Source: Stentor coeruleus (taxonomy: Eukaryota > Ciliophora > Heterotrichea > Heterotrichida > Stentoridae). From it: a stretch of 64,000 nt of DNA. The stretch's first letter is position 1, and each line of letters starts with the position of its first letter. Of the stretch, positions 1-9,452 are shown piece after piece. Under the pieces are notes generated by a model. It saw nothing but the letters and a program-made list of their open reading frames with translations. It was not told where the DNA came from and did not search any database. The stretch covers positions 1 through 64,000 of the forward strand of contig MPUH01000284.1 in NCBI GenBank assembly GCA_001970955.1, in the 5' to 3' direction. The position numbers and the translations under genes were made by a program.

Positions 1-93
1 ATTGAGTTTATAGATGTTAATGATGAAGAAGAAGAAAAAGAATATTATGAGTCTATGTGCGGAAGGCCTATTCAAAAAAAAGTGGTCAGTTAG
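1..93 (+). CDS. C-terminal end of an unknown protein (partial)
   Basis: The first 30 codons are open from the left edge and end at TAG (91-93). The visible tail is acidic, with a run of four glutamates and then KEYYESMCGRPIQKKVVS. Most of the gene lies outside the window, so no family can be named. The last 15 nt do not have the GT...AG shape of the local introns, so TAG is probably the true end. It is called coding mainly because the frame is open and its composition is protein-like, which is weak support for so short a piece. Confidence 0.4.
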   Translation: MEFIDVNDEEEEKEYYESMCGRPIQKKVVS

Positions 94-443
94 TTAGTTT
101 AATTAATTACTTATAAATATATAACTTAGATAAATTAACTATTTATAAATTTATAAACTAAAGTGATAAAACTAGGAGTAATGATTAAGATTTGCTTTCA
201 GTTTTAATATTATAGCTATCTTATATGATTCTTCTTTGCTCAAACTAATAAAAATAAATAACTTAAATTACTAAGTCATCTAAACTATTTCTATTCAGCA
301 AATAGCTAAAAGATTACCTTTTTCTCATAATATTTCCCTAATTTTTATCCTATCCTTTAAGATTTTTTAATAAATATTCAGCCTAATATCTTATACTTTT
401 GCCAACTCACTTTCCATGTAAGCTTAGATGGTGAATAATTAAT
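94..443. other. intergenic, nothing recognised
   Basis: AT-rich spacer between the partial gene and the TBC1D5-like gene. The last 120 bases are richer in C than G, as is usual upstream of plus-strand genes in this window. No RNA gene or repeat was seen. Confidence 0.6.
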
Positions 444-2375
444 ATGAAAGAAGAGCTAGTCCCTCCTGATTTTTTGATGCGACCAGATCTATTTGACAGT
501 TACTTTGTCACTCGTGAAAACTATATCACTATTCGTCAACTCGCTCTAGATGGAAGATTAGGACTAATTCATAACAGATTCACTTGTTGGCGAGTCTTTT
601 TAGGTATCCTTCCAGAAACTTTCACAATAGACGCTTGGGTCCAAAGAATTCAACAGCTCCGTAAATCTCATGCTGATATAGTAAAATCTCATAGAGTAAT
701 TTTTATATAGAGTGTTAAAACAGATAACTTAGACCCACTTATATTTAACCCTTTATCTTCAGCAACTGAAGTAAATAATATTTAGAATCCTTGGAATAAC
801 TTTCATGTAGATAATGAACTGAAAACAAAAATTAGAAATGATGTTGAAAGAACATTTCAAGAACGACCTTTATTCCAAGTATCAAGAATTCAAGATCTTA
901 TGGTTAGTATTTTATTTACTTGGTCTAAAGAAAATCAAGAGATTTCATATAAGCAAGGAATGAATGAGTTGTTAGCGATTTTTATATTTGTAGCATATGC
1001 TGAGCAAGCACCTGAAGATATGAATATTTCTTATAAGGCTCAAGAGTATTTAAAAATACTTAATGACCCAGGGAATATGGAAGCGGATATATATTGGTGC
1101 TTTGCTAGATTAATGGATTTAGGTATAGCTGAACTGTTTAACCCAGTTGTCACACATAGACAAGGAAGTAAAAAACCTGACCTTTTTACATGGGATGCAG
1201 AAAAATCTCATAATGACCTTGTCAATCAAGACAAAAGTTCAGCTGAAGGGGTCTCAAGTGTATTGAAAAGGTGCCACAAAATCCATCATAGAATATTACA
1301 AACTATAGACAGAGAACTTTATTTATATTTAGAAAAACAGAAAATCGAGCCTCAGATGTACTTACAAAGGTATATCAGATGTATACTAAGTAGAGAGTTT
1401 AATTTGGCTGATACACTGATAATATGGGATGCGCTTTTCGCTCATTTATCCCCGAATTCTGATTTTAAAGCTGAAAGCCATGTGAATTTATGTAAGGAAC
1501 TAAGTTTATTAGACTACATATGTGTGGCAATGATTGTATTTGTCAGAGCATTTAGTAATATATAAGCAGTTTTACAAAGCGATTATTCTGGGATATTAAG
1601 AAGATTACTTAAATTCCCCCCAGTAGAAGATGTTCATATTCTTATTAGTATGGGGTTGAATTACCAGCAAAAAATGCCAGACCGGAATTCGAAAAACATT
1701 CATAATATATCAGCTCCAATTAACACCCCAATAACCCCAGTTATAACTTCAATACCAGTATCAATACCTATAAACCCTATTATGTCAAATCCTATATCAA
1801 CACCTGTTCATGTACCATCAAGACCAGCACCAATGTTAATGGGAAATTCTGGGAATATACTTATTAATCCTTTACAAAACAAATCTCCTATAAGAATTGT
1901 AGAAAAAATACAAGAAAATAAAATTACTCAGGATAAATCACCTTTAAGACCACCTGAAAATTTTATGGATAAAAAAATAGAACCTGCTTTCAATCCGCTT
2001 ATGTCTAAACCTTCTGAGAAAATCATTAAAAGCAATAAAACTTCTGGATTCCCTTTGTTGGGACCTGAGAAAACTCATGAAAAGTTTATGATGAATGTGT
2101 CTCCGAAATCTTCAGCGCCGTTACAGTTTAAAAAAGAAGAAGTAAAAAGTGAAGAGAATAAGGTTAATGTGATGAAGAATGAGAATAGTTCTATTGAAAA
2201 ATGCAATCAAGCTTTATTGCTTTTACTTGAGCAGAGTGATGAGTAAGGAATATTTAGACAGATATATAATGAAGGAAAAATGGCAAAGATTTTGGAAGTG
2301 CTTTATGCTTTGAAGGAAGAAGTTACTAAAGATTTGGCTAAAAAGAATATTGATCCACTGAGGTCGTTTAAATAA
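444..2375 (+). CDS. TBC1D5: TBC1D5-like Rab GTPase-activating protein, copy A
   Basis: Predicted Rab GAP of the TBC1D5 family, which acts on Rab7 with retromer at endosomes in animals. There are five exons (444-695, 711-770, 786-1554, 1570-2242, 2258-2375) split by four 15-nt introns, each hiding an in-frame stop if left in. The spliced protein is 623 aa. The TBC domain covers roughly residues 30-375, with the arginine finger in IRNDVERTF and the glutamine finger in YKQGMNELL. The order NPLS...NPWNNF...ELKTKI and the later DYICVAMIVFVRAF match animal TBC1D5 well. The part after about residue 380 is Pro/Asn/Ser-rich and probably disordered, followed by a short helical C-terminus (LEVLYALKEEV). 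A second copy with the same four intron positions lies at 27336-29228. The family call is firm; the Rab7 target is inferred. Confidence 0.88.
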
Positions 2376-2994
2376 ACTTTTATATTTTTATTGATTTTAA
2401 TAATTGTCATATAATGGATATGGGAAATTAGAGATAGGAGGATTGGAGGAAGTTGTAGAGGGTTAAGGTTATGATGATATTTAGGCGTTTTTGGTAAAAT
2501 TAGCTTTGATTTTGATGCGATTATTTTGATTGAGAAAAATTTGATGATTATTGGTTTGATAAAAGTTAGAAATATTAATTTAAGGGCCATGAATTTTATT
2601 TTTGTTAAAATAAAATTGCTTTTAAAGTTAAGCATTAGGCCTTTTATCATTTAAATTTTACTGGAATCAGAAAATTGCAGTTAAGTTTCATAAAATTATT
2701 TTTAAGATTAAAAGCTATATTTTATATATCTGAAAAAAATAAGATTTATTTCAAGTTTTATTCAATAATAATATTATAAAAAATGCATATAAAACTTCGT
2801 AAGCCTGCATAAATATTCCACCATCATTTTAAATCTTCACCCAACACAAACTCTTAATTTATGAAGTGTCAAACAACCTAAAAGCATCTAACAATCTCTC
2901 TATCCCCAAGCCATAAAATTCAAAATATCTAATACCAAGTGTCTTCAACAAAAATTCAAAAATGAACTTATATGGATAAATAACACAAAAAAAA
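2376..2994. other. intergenic, skew switches from G-rich to C-rich
   Basis: Spacer between two plus-strand genes. About 2400-2640 is G-rich and C-poor, and about 2800-2994 is C-rich and G-poor. This is the 3'-flank then 5'-flank pattern seen across the window. A 115-codon minus-strand frame here is Leu/Ile/Lys-rich with no recognisable domain and is treated as chance. Confidence 0.55.
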
Positions 2995-5070
2995 ATGAAG
3001 CAATGGAAATTCCGATCCCGCAACACAAACCAAATCCGTCTACACGATTTTTCTAAAGACTTCCACAAAGAGTCCTCCAGAACCACCCAAATAAACATAA
3101 ACTCCTACAAAATCACCAAAGATCAATCAGAAAAAACATCTAAAGTCCATGTACAATCTTTAGACCTCCAGATACATAAATCCTTAAAAAGTATGTCCTT
3201 AGTTTCATGGGGTGAAGGTAAAGAAGGGTCTTTAGGTAACTGTAAAACAGAATCAACAACAATCCCAACAAATGTTCATAACTTCATTGGTAAAACAGTA
3301 TTACAAATCTCATGTGGTGCAGGGAATAATTTAGTCTTAACATCAGACAATAAAATATACACTTGGGGGTTTAATTCAGTTGGTCAATTAGGAATTGGTA
3401 GTTTTAAAAACAAATCAGTCCCTTGTTTAGTTGATTACAATTTCGGTATAGTTAAAAAAACTGTATCAGGAGCTGGGCATTGTATGGTTATAAATGATCA
3501 AGGGGAGTTATTTTCTTGGGGATGTGCTGGGTTTTATCAAACCGGACATGGTAAACTTGATCATAGTCCTCGTCCTGAAAAAGTTGAGTATTTTTCAAAT
3601 AAACATGTTATTGATGCAGCATGTGGGATATCTCATAGTTTAGTAATTGCTGATAGAGAAATCTATGCTTTTGGGGATAATGCTCATAGTCAATGTACAG
3701 GAAAAAGTGATTATTATGCAAGACCTATATTAGTAAAACTATCAAAAGTTAAGAAAATTGCAGCAGGAGGGGCACATTCTGTATTTTTGACTGAAGATGG
3801 GAAAGTTTTCGCTTGTGGGCTAAATGCTTGTGGACAAGTAGGTGTTGGTGCTAGAGAAACTGTTATTGAACCTGAAGAAATTAAAGTACCTTTATCAAAA
3901 CAGATTTTTGCTGGTGAGGAAATGTCAGCTGTTATTACTTGGGATAATAAAGTTTATGTCTGGGGATGGAATGGATTCGGACAATTAGGACAAGGACATT
4001 TCGCTGAAGTTATGTACCCAGTAAAAATTGATGTACCTGAAGATATAATCAAAGTTTCTCTTGGAGTTTCATCAACTGCTTTAGTAACTTTTGATAAAAA
4101 ACTTTATATTGCAGGGTATATTGGATCTTGTATAAATTCTGATATAAAAAAACATGCGGTTTGTGTAGATAAAAAACTTAGTTGTTTTGAATATGCACTT
4201 AAAGATGCTATGGTTTCTGATATTGCTGTAGGGAGAACTCATTGTATTGCATATGTGGAAAAAGTTATAGAAATGAATCATAATGATTCATTTGAAGTGT
4301 TAGAATGTGCTATGAAAGGAACATTTTTGAAAAATATCCCTGTTGATTTGTGTGAGAATGAAGATGAACCTAATGTACCAAGTTTTGTGTCAAAAGATGT
4401 TAATGATTGTTTTAATGAAGATGATGTAGCTGAATGTGAATATGGGTTTAGACAAGAGAGAAGATGGAATTGTGTTGAGGATAATGTTGAGGGTATGATA
4501 GAAGATGTTTTAAATGATTCAGATGATAGTTTAAAACTCCCACAGATTGCTCATAGAGAAAACTCGATAGAGAATATGAAGAAAAAACAAAAAAATGCTG
4601 ATAATACTCTTCTAACTTTATTAACTTTTCAGAAAACTAAAGAACATGCTAGGGAGTTGATGAAGAATTTTAGGTTTATTGATATACAACCTCACCCTTG
4701 TAAAACTTTTACTGAAGATAGACAGTCTTTTTCTTTAAAACCATTAGTCGAAGAAACTAAACCATTGACAGCTAAATTACATTCAGAAGAGAAATTTATG
4801 GGTAATGAAATGAAGAAAAAAAATGATAGGAAATTAAAAACACTTGATAAAGACACCTTTAAAGAAAGTGTTAGTGGAATGACTAGTACAATGAACAACT
4901 TTCTACCAACAGTCGCTCAAACTACTACAATACAACAACAAAGAATAAAAGATTTAGAATTACTAGCAACAAGATATGATAAGAAAATATCAAAATATCA
5001 TGAACAAGTATCAGAAAAAGTTAGACAGATCAAAATCATGAAAAGAACTGGTGGTGGTTATTTGGGATAA
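2995..5070 (+). CDS. RCC1-repeat (beta-propeller) protein
   Basis: A 691-aa protein whose central part, roughly residues 68-420, is built of RCC1 repeats. They are visible as WGEGKEGSLGN, YTWGFNSVGQLGIG, FSWGCAGFYQTGHG, FACGLNACGQVGVG and YVWGWNGFGQLGQG, and are expected to fold as a seven-bladed propeller. The N-terminal ~65 residues are basic and unstructured. The C-terminal ~270 residues are unrelated to RCC1 and include an acidic stretch and, near the end, a likely coiled coil (RIKDLELLATRYDKKISKY). RCC1-type propellers act as Ran exchange factors or as interaction platforms. The long C-terminal tail argues against a simple nuclear RCC1 orthologue, so the partner is unknown. The first ATG of the open frame was taken; no intron is needed. 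Confidence 0.82.
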   Translation: MKQWKFRSRNTNQIRLHDFSKDFHKESSRTTQININSYKITKDQSEKTSKVHVQSLDLQIHKSLKSMSLVSWGEGKEGSLGNCKTESTTIPTNVHNFIGKTVLQISCGAGNNLVLTSDNKIYTWGFNSVGQLGIGSFKNKSVPCLVDYNFGIVKKTVSGAGHCMVINDQGELFSWGCAGFYQTGHGKLDHSPRPEKVEYFSNKHVIDAACGISHSLVIADREIYAFGDNAHSQCTGKSDYYARPILVKLSKVKKIAAGGAHSVFLTEDGKVFACGLNACGQVGVGARETVIEPEEIKVPLSKQIFAGEEMSAVITWDNKVYVWGWNGFGQLGQGHFAEVMYPVKIDVPEDIIKVSLGVSSTALVTFDKKLYIAGYIGSCINSDIKKHAVCVDKKLSCFEYALKDAMVSDIAVGRTHCIAYVEKVIEMNHNDSFEVLECAMKGTFLKNIPVDLCENEDEPNVPSFVSKDVNDCFNEDDVAECEYGFRQERRWNCVEDNVEGMIEDVLNDSDDSLKLPQIAHRENSIENMKKKQKNADNTLLTLLTFQKTKEHARELMKNFRFIDIQPHPCKTFTEDRQSFSLKPLVEETKPLTAKLHSEEKFMGNEMKKKNDRKLKTLDKDTFKESVSGMTSTMNNFLPTVAQTTTIQQQRIKDLELLATRYDKKISKYHEQVSEKVRQIKIMKRTGGGYLG

Positions 5071-5205
5071 TAACTAATATAATATTAATAATACAACATT
5101 TAAAACATGAAATATATTATAATTCCTATAAACTCAAATATTTTCCATACACAATTTTTTTAACATTAAAAGCCTATTTTAATAAAAAAACCTAAGCTTA
5201 AAAAT

Positions 5206-6792
5206 TTACTTCCCACGGCTTATCCCTCGGCTTCCAGCAGATTGTGGAGCTTTAGACCCACAAAGTATCCTTATAATAGAATGGAGTTTTTCAGCTAAAA
5301 TCATAGTCTCCGGTTGGTTTGAAAAAGCTTGCATAATTTCTTCCTCATTAAAAGGTACAACTTGAGCTAATCTTACCAAATTCTCCAAAAAGTCAGGATA
5401 TAATATCTGACTATCTTTAAAAGAACTGAAAAATAAAGTGTCTTCACATATCTGTTTAACTTTTTCACTTGTTACAACATCAGCAAGTTGTTCACATTCC
5501 ATGACCATAGCAATAAAATCATTAACCTTAATATCAATAATAACCCCTTCAACCTTAGAAGCTCTAGAAAAATACTTTGTCGTCAAATCATCATAATTTT
5601 CCATAAAAAGTTCAGAAATCTCAGGTTTAATAATCTCAGATTTAACAAAATCCTGCAGCCAAATCGCTTTACTTTTCGACATTGTGTCAATAAGATTATG
5701 ATAAGCTGTATCCTGAGGGTTTCTGATCTCTGAGAATTTAACTAATAAATTAAGAAAATGGTTCAAATTGATCTTTGCTTTTAAAACTTCATTTCTCGCA
5801 GCTTCAATATCGTCTCCAAGCTCTAAAATCAGCTGAATCATATCATCATAATCAGAAACCAAGTCAAAAGCTCTTAAAAAATGAAAGAAATCATGAGCAC
5901 TCAGCATGTCTTCTTCAGGTAAATGATAATTAGCGTATATAGAAAACACATCATAAAGCAAAGGAAAATGTGGTGCTAAAGCTGAAGGTGCATCAGGCCA
6001 TACATCATAAAGAGTTCTAACTGGAGCTGTAGGATTAGCTTCAACTCTTTGTAATTGTTCTTGAGCTTTTTTAACAGCTTCTTCTTCTCGGCGTTTATGT
6101 TCTTGTTCTTCTAATATCATAGCTTGTTTTTGCATATTTTTACTCCATGGTTCAGGTATTGGAAGACAAGTTAAGTTATTTTTTTCATCTGGAGGAAGTT
6201 CACGAGGTTCAGGGATTTCAGAAGATTCTTTTTGTGAAGGGTAGATTTCGTAAAGTTTAATTTGTTTGATTTCTCCAAATGGGAGGATGATTTTTGCTAT
6301 GAATTCTTTACGGGTTTCATCTCTTTGTTTGAGCTCGATAGTCTGATTTTGAGGGAATTTCTCTTCATCAAATTCGTTTTTAAGTTCTTTGTACATGGTG
6401 TAGATGAATTTTACGATAACTGATGCTTTGTTTCTGTTGTTTGAGCTGAAATCCACTCTTGGTGAATATTGTAAGACTAATTTCATTATGTTCCGCAAAT
6501 CCCCATAAGCTTTTCTGTACCATTTTGCATGTTGTTTAGGCTGTGGCTGAGATGGATCTTTTAATGTTACAATAACTTCATCCCCATCTTTTAATGCTGC
6601 GTTTATTCTTTTTCTAGGATGGGTTACTCGACCATTAACTGTTGATAGCAAAGTAGGCTGATGAAAACCTCTAGGATAATTTTCTTTACCGTATAAATAA
6701 GCAGCAGTCATTGCTAACCAGGCAAGGTCTTGTATGCCAGTGCCACAATTGATTTCATATGTCTTGCTATTAATAGACACTTTGATTCTCAT
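5206..6792 (-). CDS. unknown protein with ubiquitin-like N-terminus and EF-hand-like C-terminal half
   Basis: A 528-aa protein with no family I can name securely. Residues 1-80 (MRIKVSINSKTYEINCGTG and on, to DGDEVIVTLKDP) look like a ubiquitin- or TGS-like beta-grasp fold. Residues about 210-245 form a charged helix (MILEEQEHKRREEEAVKKAQ) that is probably a short coiled coil. From about 270 on it is all-helical, with paired segments (LLYDVFSIYANYHL...DFFHFLRAF; ELFMENYDDLTTKYF...DFIAMVMECE) that resemble EF-hand-like modules without good calcium-binding loops. It starts only 20 bp from the divergent gene at 6813. A cytoskeletal or ciliary role is possible but is only inference. Confidence 0.75.
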   Translation of the reverse strand: MRIKVSINSKTYEINCGTGIQDLAWLAMTAAYLYGKENYPRGFHQPTLLSTVNGRVTHPRKRINAALKDGDEVIVTLKDPSQPQPKQHAKWYRKAYGDLRNIMKLVLQYSPRVDFSSNNRNKASVIVKFIYTMYKELKNEFDEEKFPQNQTIELKQRDETRKEFIAKIILPFGEIKQIKLYEIYPSQKESSEIPEPRELPPDEKNNLTCLPIPEPWSKNMQKQAMILEEQEHKRREEEAVKKAQEQLQRVEANPTAPVRTLYDVWPDAPSALAPHFPLLYDVFSIYANYHLPEEDMLSAHDFFHFLRAFDLVSDYDDMIQLILELGDDIEAARNEVLKAKINLNHFLNLLVKFSEIRNPQDTAYHNLIDTMSKSKAIWLQDFVKSEIIKPEISELFMENYDDLTTKYFSRASKVEGVIIDIKVNDFIAMVMECEQLADVVTSEKVKQICEDTLFFSSFKDSQILYPDFLENLVRLAQVVPFNEEEIMQAFSNQPETMILAEKLHSIIRILCGSKAPQSAGSRGISRGK

Positions 6793-6812
6793 ATTATTTT
6801 CGAAATTTTCAT
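6793..6812. promoter_or_regulatory. 20-bp divergent intergenic region
   Basis: Only 20 AT-rich bases separate the start codons chosen for the two divergent genes at 6792 (minus) and 6813 (plus). If both starts are right, each promoter must lie partly inside the other gene, or the two transcripts share elements and overlap. The plus gene could instead start at the in-frame ATG at 6903, which would give a 110-bp spacer. Confidence 0.4.
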
Positions 6813-7427
6813 ATGCAAGCCATACAATTGAAGATCAAAAAGAGAAGAGGGTCTACAAAAAATAATAGGAAAAAGTCTTTTGATTACTCTTATTGTTTGT
6901 ATATGCCTAAGGGTTTGCGCTGTTCTACGAAAACGAGAAGGCAGAGCAAGACTTTTGTCAAAGAGAGTTTTAAGGAAAAGTTTAAATTTAGAGAAAGTGT
7001 TAGTAGCACTAGAGACCATTCAGCTAAAAGAAGTATTACTCCTGCAACTCAGTCACTTGCTTGCAATAGAGTCAACAGTGTAAATTTGAAAAATAAGAAT
7101 TTAGAAGGAATTTATACTGATTATAATAAGAAAGCGCATAGGAATTTAAGAAAAATCCCTGAATCTATTGTGAAGAAAGTTAAAAAAATACGAGGGAATA
7201 TCGAAAATCTTGATATATCGCGAGCGTCACAAAGATCTTTTGTGTCGAATGGCGGGGCTTACGGTTCACCAAGGCCATGCAGTACTTCTTTTAAGCGAAA
7301 AAGTACTGAGAATCGTAACCATGCCCAACTTAAAGATATAACAAAGTTCTTTGAGGAGTTTCATGAAAAATCCAAAAATCTGCTTATGAAATTTGAAAAG
7401 AACTTCAAAGAAAAAAGCGTTGCTTGA
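6813..7427 (+). CDS. small basic hypothetical protein
   Basis: A 204-aa, strongly Lys/Arg/Ser-rich protein with no recognised domain. The first ~150 residues look disordered. The last ~35 (ITKFFEEFHEKSKNLLMKFE and on) form a predicted amphipathic helix. The start at 6813 is uncertain, because the next in-frame Met (MPKGLRC, 6903) would leave more room for a promoter. It ends with TGA. The composition would fit a nucleic-acid or tubulin-binding protein, but nothing in the sequence decides this. It is divergent from the ubiquitin-like gene. Confidence 0.55.
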   Translation: MQAIQLKIKKRRGSTKNNRKKSFDYSYCLYMPKGLRCSTKTRRQSKTFVKESFKEKFKFRESVSSTRDHSAKRSITPATQSLACNRVNSVNLKNKNLEGIYTDYNKKAHRNLRKIPESIVKKVKKIRGNIENLDISRASQRSFVSNGGAYGSPRPCSTSFKRKSTENRNHAQLKDITKFFEEFHEKSKNLLMKFEKNFKEKSVA

Positions 7428-7628
7428 ATGGGTTTAATTATATTAATTATTTTCAATATTATAAAGCTAAGCATATATGTTTATACTCTTTATTATATCC
7501 CTAAATCATGCCATTCAAAAAATCTCTAATAATAAACTTGTTTATATAATAACTAACTCAAATATTTACTATAAAAATCTTTTATAAAAAAGTTTCATAG
7601 GATTCTGTTCAAAAAAAATTTCTTATAA

Positions 7629-8444
7629 ATGGAAAGTGGCTCATTAGAAAAAAACTACGAGCAGTTATGGAAAAGAAACGATAAAAAAGCTCAGAAAAAT
7701 GGTCCGCACAAAGGCATCTACTGGGTAAAAAAGCGAGAACCCGAAGAAGATGGGAAAATCAAAGGAGAAAAGTGGTTCCATAGCTGTAAATATACAGGCG
7801 AATGGAATGAGAACCAAAAAGAAGGCTATGGGACAATGACATACCAAAACGGAGACAAATATGAAGGTGAATGGCGTAGCAATCAAAGAAATGGTCATGG
7901 GACTCTATGGAAACTCGCTAACAAAAAAGGTGAAAAATACAAACGAATCTATACAGGCGATTGGGAAAATGATAAAATGTCAGGTCAAGGGAGTTACTTT
8001 TATGAAAACGATGATCGATATGATGGTTTCTGGATGAATGGTAAACGTCATGGTCAAGGTCGTATGATTTATAGCAATGGGGATATATATGAAGGTCAAT
8101 GGATTGATGATATGAAAGAAGGTTATGGAACATATACAAAACCTAGTGGAGAATGCTTTGAAGGATATTGGCTTAGAGATATGAAACATGGACAAGGAAG
8201 TTTTTATTATGGGAATAGCAATAGAATTTATGTTGGAGAATGGGTTGAAAATGTTCCAAAATGTGGGATTTTTACTGAAGTTGAAGATGATGAAGTATCG
8301 TTTCCTAATAGACCAAAATATTTTACTGATGCTGATGAACCTGCACCACTTCCTGGGCTTAAACTTAGAAACCCGAATCAGGTGCTTAAGGATGCTATTG
8401 AGGCAATACGGGTTGACCAAGAGGATGCATCTCTTAGCCATTAG
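7629..8444 (+). CDS. MORN-repeat protein
   Basis: A 271-aa protein made largely of MORN repeats from about residue 56 to 210. They appear as YTGEWNENQKEGYGT, YEGEWRSNQRNGHGT, YTGDWENDKMSGQGS, YDGFWMNGKRHGQGR, YEGQWIDDMKEGYGT, FEGYWLRDMKHGQGS and YVGEWVEN. MORN repeats form an elongated beta sheet that binds membranes or scaffolds. In ciliates and other protists they are common in cortical, basal-body and radial-spoke proteins (known of the family). The C-terminal 60 residues lack repeats. No signal peptide or membrane segment is seen. The ATG at 7629 follows the typical TATAA-like leader. Cortical or axonemal localisation is inferred. Confidence 0.87.
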   Translation: MESGSLEKNYEQLWKRNDKKAQKNGPHKGIYWVKKREPEEDGKIKGEKWFHSCKYTGEWNENQKEGYGTMTYQNGDKYEGEWRSNQRNGHGTLWKLANKKGEKYKRIYTGDWENDKMSGQGSYFYENDDRYDGFWMNGKRHGQGRMIYSNGDIYEGQWIDDMKEGYGTYTKPSGECFEGYWLRDMKHGQGSFYYGNSNRIYVGEWVENVPKCGIFTEVEDDEVSFPNRPKYFTDADEPAPLPGLKLRNPNQVLKDAIEAIRVDQEDASLSH

Positions 8445-8764
8445 AATTTCAATAAACTAGATAATATGAGGATTTTAATATTAAGAGTGTTGAAAAAATA
8501 TAGATGATAAACTTTTGAATGGTTTGGAGGATTGTGATATTGAGATAAATAGGTTTAGTTATGGAAAATTGTATTTTTTTTGTGATTGATGAAAACTTTG
8601 AGAGAAAATTAGAGTTTTTAGCTTTGAGATTATTATGAAAGTTTTTTTTTGTGTACTTGTTATGGATAAATTGATAGTTTTCTATACAATTTATGCTTTT
8701 ATAGTTAAAAACTTTAGGAAAAAATGCTGTTTTTATATTGGAAGATAATATATATTATTAGCAA
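8445..8764. other. intergenic, G-rich 3' flank
   Basis: AT-rich spacer after the MORN gene. The first ~150 bases are rich in G over C. No gene, repeat or RNA was seen. Confidence 0.55.
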
Positions 8765-9298
8765 ATGGGAAATTGTACAAAAGGAAAAAGTAAGGGTCAT
8801 AGACTTAGAGACAACCTCTTAATTTCATCAGAACGTCTGAATTATCTTCAAAGAAAAGATGAAAATTCATTGTCTACATTTAAAGAAGAACTTGAAAAGC
8901 TCCTTCGGTCAAGCAAAATCCATCAAGCTATTGTCAGATCTCGGCATATAATGGACTTGGAAAATGAAATACTTCTAATTGAGGTTATGAAAGGTCTTGT
9001 AAAAAATTTATTATTCCAAATAAACAACTCAAATGAAGCTTTAAGTACAGGAACATCAAGAGGAGATTTAATTTCATTGATTTTTGCTTCAGAAATAGTG
9101 TGTATAGAAGAGCTTGTTAAATTTAAAAATGAATGTTTAAAAAGGTTTAGTTCAAATTTTGTAAAAAGTGCTAAAGAAAATTCGGGAAAAGAGGTTAACT
9201 CTAATGTGCTGAAATATACAAGTAACAGGAATATTAGTGATAATGATGTGAATGTCTGGATGAAAACTTTTGCTGATAGTAAAGGAATAGATTTATAA
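8765..9298 (+). CDS. IST1-like ESCRT-associated protein, cassette copy 1
   Basis: A 177-aa protein whose core fits the IST1 family (regulators of Vps4 that co-assemble with ESCRT-III). It shows an N-terminal helix LISSERLNYLQRKDENSL, then KEELEKLLRSSKIHQAIVRS, RHIMDLENEILLIEVMKGL and a C-terminal VNVWMKTFADSKGIDL. These match in order the IST1 pattern of R-L-LL-KK, EIA-LL-GK, A-R-E-II-E, EA-EIL and the final V-YL-EIA. It begins MGNC, so the Met-Gly-Asn-Cys could be acylated (myristate plus palmitate). The classical small residue at position 5 after the glycine is missing here but present in copy 2. Neither feature is typical of animal IST1; CHMP6 (Vps20) has a myristoylated MGN. It is convergent with the receptor-like gene, 154 bp away. 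Confidence 0.72.
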   Translation: MGNCTKGKSKGHRLRDNLLISSERLNYLQRKDENSLSTFKEELEKLLRSSKIHQAIVRSRHIMDLENEILLIEVMKGLVKNLLFQINNSNEALSTGTSRGDLISLIFASEIVCIEELVKFKNECLKRFSSNFVKSAKENSGKEVNSNVLKYTSNRNISDNDVNVWMKTFADSKGIDL

Positions 9299-9452
9299 AT
9301 AACTTATAATATAAATACTAGGTAATTTTGTATTTGATTGTATTAATTAAATTTTTATTCATAAATTGTTACCGTGGATTGCACCTTTTACTTTAAGTTA
9401 AATTATTAGTATAATAAAATCAAAAATATTAATACTCTTATAGTAACCTGAA

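Noticed and set aside
696-2257. In-frame TAG and TAA codons suggesting a reassigned or ambiguous stop code
   Set aside because: Each lies inside a 15-nt GTA...AG segment whose removal restores the frame, and the same sites occur in the paralogue with different intron sequence. Long genes elsewhere have no in-frame stops.
2303-2650. 115-codon minus-strand frame between TBC1D5-A and the RCC1 gene
   Set aside because: Ile/Leu/Lys-only composition overlapping the 3' end of the TBC1D5-like gene; it fits the G-rich 3' flank read backwards.
5371-5390. GTACCTTTTAATGAG inside the ubiquitin-like gene as a hidden intron
   Set aside because: It starts GTAC and ends GAG, unlike all placed introns, and no paralogue supports removal.
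7980-8441. 153-codon frame antisense to the MORN gene
   Set aside because: It mirrors the MORN repeats and has no domain; the sense gene is clear.
8765-9298. CHMP6/Vps20 identity for the MGNC proteins
   Set aside because: The MGN start fits CHMP6, but the helix order and C-terminal segment fit IST1 better; there is no acidic MIM-type CHMP6 tail.
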